From positions 1-41,595 of the forward strand of contig DAOUJX010000019.1 in assembly GCA_034422075.1 (NCBI GenBank): DNA of 41,595 bases, in the 5' to 3' direction. The first letter of the stretch is position 1, and each line of letters opens with the position of its first letter. Positions 39,607 through 41,595 of the stretch are shown here, piece by piece. Origin of the DNA: S34-282 sp034422075. Its GTDB lineage: Bacteria; Chloroflexota; Dehalococcoidia; Lucifugimonadales; Australimonadaceae. Under the pieces are notes generated by a model. The model worked only from the letters and a program-made list of their open reading frames with translations. It ran no database searches and was not told where the DNA came from. Position numbers and translations under genes: made by a program.

Positions 39607-40596
39607 ATGTTCGCGGAGCGGCAGGCAGGCGGCGAGTCCTCCGACAGAGGATCAGGCATCTTGGCAAACTTTTCCCGGCTGGCCAGCTGGAGCTCTTCAC
39701 GTGGAAGACGCGGCAATCTGCAAGGGAAGGTGGTTCACGCCATCTTCTTGGCCTGCGCGCTCGTCTCTATCATCACCACCATCGGCATCGTAGCCAGCCT
39801 CTTCCTCGAGGCGCTGGGATTCTTCCGCGAGGTGCCCTTCTGGGAGTTCCTCTTTGGCCTGCGGTGGTCGCCAATCCTGAAGCCGCAGTCCTACGGCGTC
39901 CTACCGCTCGTTGGCGGGACGATATTGGTCGCGGTGCTCGCCCTTGGCGTAGCCATTCCCGCCGGGCTCGGCATCGCCATCTACCTCTCAGAGTACGCGC
40001 CTGAACGGGTGCGCAAGACGCTCAAGCCGATCCTCGAGGTGCTCGCCGGCATCCCGACGGTGGTTTACGGCTACTTCGCGCTGACGTTTGTCACTCCGCA
40101 GCTCCAGAAGATCCCGTTGGGCATCTTTCAGGACCTGCTCGTCTTCAACGCTCTCAGCGCCGGCATCGTGATGGGCATCATGATCATCCCGATGGTCTCG
40201 TCGCTGAGCGAGGATGCGATGGTTGCGGTGCCGCGCTCGCTGCGCCAGGCGTCCTACGCCCTTGGCGCGACGCGCCTGGAGACGTCGCTGCGTGTCGTCG
40301 TTCCGGCCGCCATTTCGGGCATCGTCGCATCCTTCATCCTCGGCTTCTCGCGCGCCATTGGAGAGACGATGCTGGTAACCATCGCCGCCGGGGCTACGCC
40401 GAACCTCACCATCAACCCACTCGAGAGCATCCAGACGATGACCGCGTTCATCGTGCAGCTCGCCCTCGGCGAGGCGCCGCACGGGTCGTTGGAGTTCCAA
40501 ACGATATTCGCGGTGGGGCTGCTGCTGTTCTTCATGACCCTGTTCATGAACGTTCTCGGCCACATGTTTGTCAGACGGGTGCGGGAGGAGTACTAG
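39607..40596 (+). CDS. pstC: Phosphate ABC transporter permease PstC
   Basis: A 329-residue permease. After a Ser/Arg-rich cytoplasmic N-terminus come six helices of the PstC type. It has the motif EVLAGIPTVVYGYFAL and the ATPase-docking loop EDAMVAVPRSLRQASYALGATRLET with VVVPAAISGI. The ATG at 39607 follows GGGAG. With PstA it forms the high-affinity phosphate channel, powered by PstB and fed by PstS. PstS is not between phoR and pstC, so it must lie elsewhere. Confidence 0.95.
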   Translation: MFAERQAGGESSDRGSGILANFSRLASWSSSRGRRGNLQGKVVHAIFLACALVSIITTIGIVASLFLEALGFFREVPFWEFLFGLRWSPILKPQSYGVLPLVGGTILVAVLALGVAIPAGLGIAIYLSEYAPERVRKTLKPILEVLAGIPTVVYGYFALTFVTPQLQKIPLGIFQDLLVFNALSAGIVMGIMIIPMVSSLSEDAMVAVPRSLRQASYALGATRLETSLRVVVPAAISGIVASFILGFSRAIGETMLVTIAAGATPNLTINPLESIQTMTAFIVQLALGEAPHGSLEFQTIFAVGLLLFFMTLFMNVLGHMFVRRVREEY

Positions 40597-40597
40597 G

Positions 40598-41488
40598 GTG
40601 GCGCTGAACATCGGCATTCCCGACCAGTTCAACCCGCGCCTTGGCTACCGCAAGGCGTGGGGCAGGGTGTGGTTTGCCCTCTTCATGCTCGCGATCTTCA
40701 TTGGCCTGGCGGGCTTGGTCGTGCTCATCGCCCGCATCCTGGGGCAGGGCATTCCATGGCTGAGCCTGCATTTCATCACCGACTACCCCTCGCGTTTCCC
40801 TGAGCAGGCTGGCATGGCATCTGCCATATGGGGGTCGGTGTGGGTGGTGGGGCTCACCGGTCTCTTCACCGTGCCGGTCGGTGTCGGCGCGGCCATCTAC
40901 CTCGAGGAGTACGCGCCGAAGAACTGGCTGACGCGCATCATCGAGGTGAACATCTCCAACCTTGCCGGGGTGCCATCCATCGTCTACGGGCTACTCGGGC
41001 TCGCCGTATTCGTGCAGCTCCTGGCGCTCGGGCGCTCAGTCTTGGCCGGAGCCCTCACCATGAGTTTGCTCGTCCTGCCTATCGTGATAATCGCGGGGCG
41101 AGAAGCAATTCGCGCTGTTCCCCGCAGCCACAAGGACGCAGCCTACGCGCTGGGTGCGACCCAGTTCCAGGTCGTGCGGGCCATCGTAGTGCCGCAGGCC
41201 ATCCCCGGGATCATGACCGGCACCATCCTTGCGCTTTCTCGAGCGGTCGGCGAGGCTGCGCCGATGATTGCTATCTCCGCTCTCGTCTTCCTCACCTTCA
41301 TCCCGACCGATCCGCTCGATAAGTTCACCGTCATGCCCATCCAGATCTACAACTGGGTGACGCGCCCGCAGGAAGGATTCCGCGGCATCGCGGCGGCAGG
41401 CATCATCATCCTGCTGGTGGTGCTGCTCTCGATGAACGCCATTGCCGTGTACATTCGCAATCGCACGCAGAGGAGGTCGGAGGAGTGA
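40598..41488 (+). CDS. pstA: Phosphate ABC transporter permease PstA
   Basis: 296 residues from the GTG at 40598, two bases after the pstC stop and preceded by GGGAGGAG; ten residues of open frame further up would overlap pstC. Six-helix permease with NLAGVPSIVYGLLGLAVF and the coupling loop REAIRAVPRSHKDAAYALGATQFQV, ending in RNRTQRRSEE. It pairs with PstC. The pstB start overlaps its stop (GTGA). Confidence 0.95.
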   Translation: MALNIGIPDQFNPRLGYRKAWGRVWFALFMLAIFIGLAGLVVLIARILGQGIPWLSLHFITDYPSRFPEQAGMASAIWGSVWVVGLTGLFTVPVGVGAAIYLEEYAPKNWLTRIIEVNISNLAGVPSIVYGLLGLAVFVQLLALGRSVLAGALTMSLLVLPIVIIAGREAIRAVPRSHKDAAYALGATQFQVVRAIVVPQAIPGIMTGTILALSRAVGEAAPMIAISALVFLTFIPTDPLDKFTVMPIQIYNWVTRPQEGFRGIAAAGIIILLVVLLSMNAIAVYIRNRTQRRSEE

Positions 41489-41595
41489 CCACCGAAACCC
41501 AAGCGCCCACGCACGTCGCGCTCAGCATCCGTAACCTGAGCGCCTACTACAGCCGCTTCCGCGCCCTCAAGGACGTTACGTTCGACATCCCGCGC
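41485..41595 (+). CDS. pstB: Phosphate ABC transporter ATP-binding protein PstB (start only)
   Basis: Only the first 37 codons are in the window, from the GTG at 41485, preceded by AGGAGG-type sequence. The visible residues include LSIRNLSAYYSRFRALKDVTFDIPR, which is the start of the PstB nucleotide-binding domain just before Walker A. It overlaps the pstA stop by four bases. It would hydrolyse ATP to drive phosphate import. Confidence 0.85.
   Translation, partial: MTTETQAPTHVALSIRNLSAYYSRFRALKDVTFDIPR

Overview
The window is a GC-rich, gene-dense bacterial chromosome segment. It carries alternative complex III (ACIII), cytochrome c maturation genes, a vitamin-B12-type methylmalonyl-CoA mutase, luciferase-like and phytanoyl-CoA dioxygenase-like oxidoreductases, SMP-30, major-facilitator carriers, a cytosolic reductive-dehalogenase-like protein and PT-rich-linker lipoproteins. 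Together these suggest a Chloroflexota bacterium, perhaps an aerobic SAR202/Dehalococcoidia-type lineage. That placement is an inference from gene content; no rRNA or marker tree is available.

Layout. 1-2835: an MFS carrier, a small membrane protein behind a good sigma70-type promoter, and an orphan ABC ATPase. 2929-14962 (minus strand): one long, tightly packed respiratory operon. In transcription order it encodes a 98-aa membrane protein, ActA (pentaheme), ActB1 and ActB2 (the usually fused ActB, here two genes), an ActF-like NrfD protein, ActC, ActD, a 71-aa membrane protein, ActE (monoheme lipoprotein), CcmH, CcmF, a short CcmI-like protein and a membrane-anchored secreted protein. Quinol oxidation and the haem-attachment steps needed to build its cytochromes are thus transcribed together. 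15200-19031: a Tat-signal mini-protein, an Lrp/AsnC regulator, tRNA-Phe, tRNA-Gly, SMP-30, a VOC protein, tRNA-Leu and a lipoprotein with an internal four-cysteine duplication. 19062-23417: a two-zinc-finger protein, a small repeat-rich spacer, methylmalonyl-CoA mutase, RuvB and a DUF192 lipoprotein.

23458-31163: tRNA-Gln, two histidine phosphatases, an amidase, RimI-like acetyltransferase, a 46-aa membrane peptide gene, endonuclease III, a SprT-like metalloprotein, a highly structured unidentified small RNA with its own promoter and terminator, a luciferase-like oxidoreductase translationally coupled to argC, and tRNA-Glu. 31239-36318: a ThDP enzyme, a PhyH-type dioxygenase, a second MFS carrier, a small membrane protein and an ArfB-like GGQ protein. 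36351-41595: a reductive-dehalogenase-like iron-sulfur protein, then phoB-phoR, two arrays of 11-bp-spaced TTAAC-like repeats (candidate Pho boxes) and pstC-pstA-pstB (pstB cut by the window end). This last block is a phosphate-sensing and uptake locus.

The strongest candidates for undescribed biology are the structured RNA at about 28766-28998, the two small membrane proteins built into the ACIII operon, the short cytosolic reductive-dehalogenase-like protein, and the duplicated-cysteine lipoprotein.
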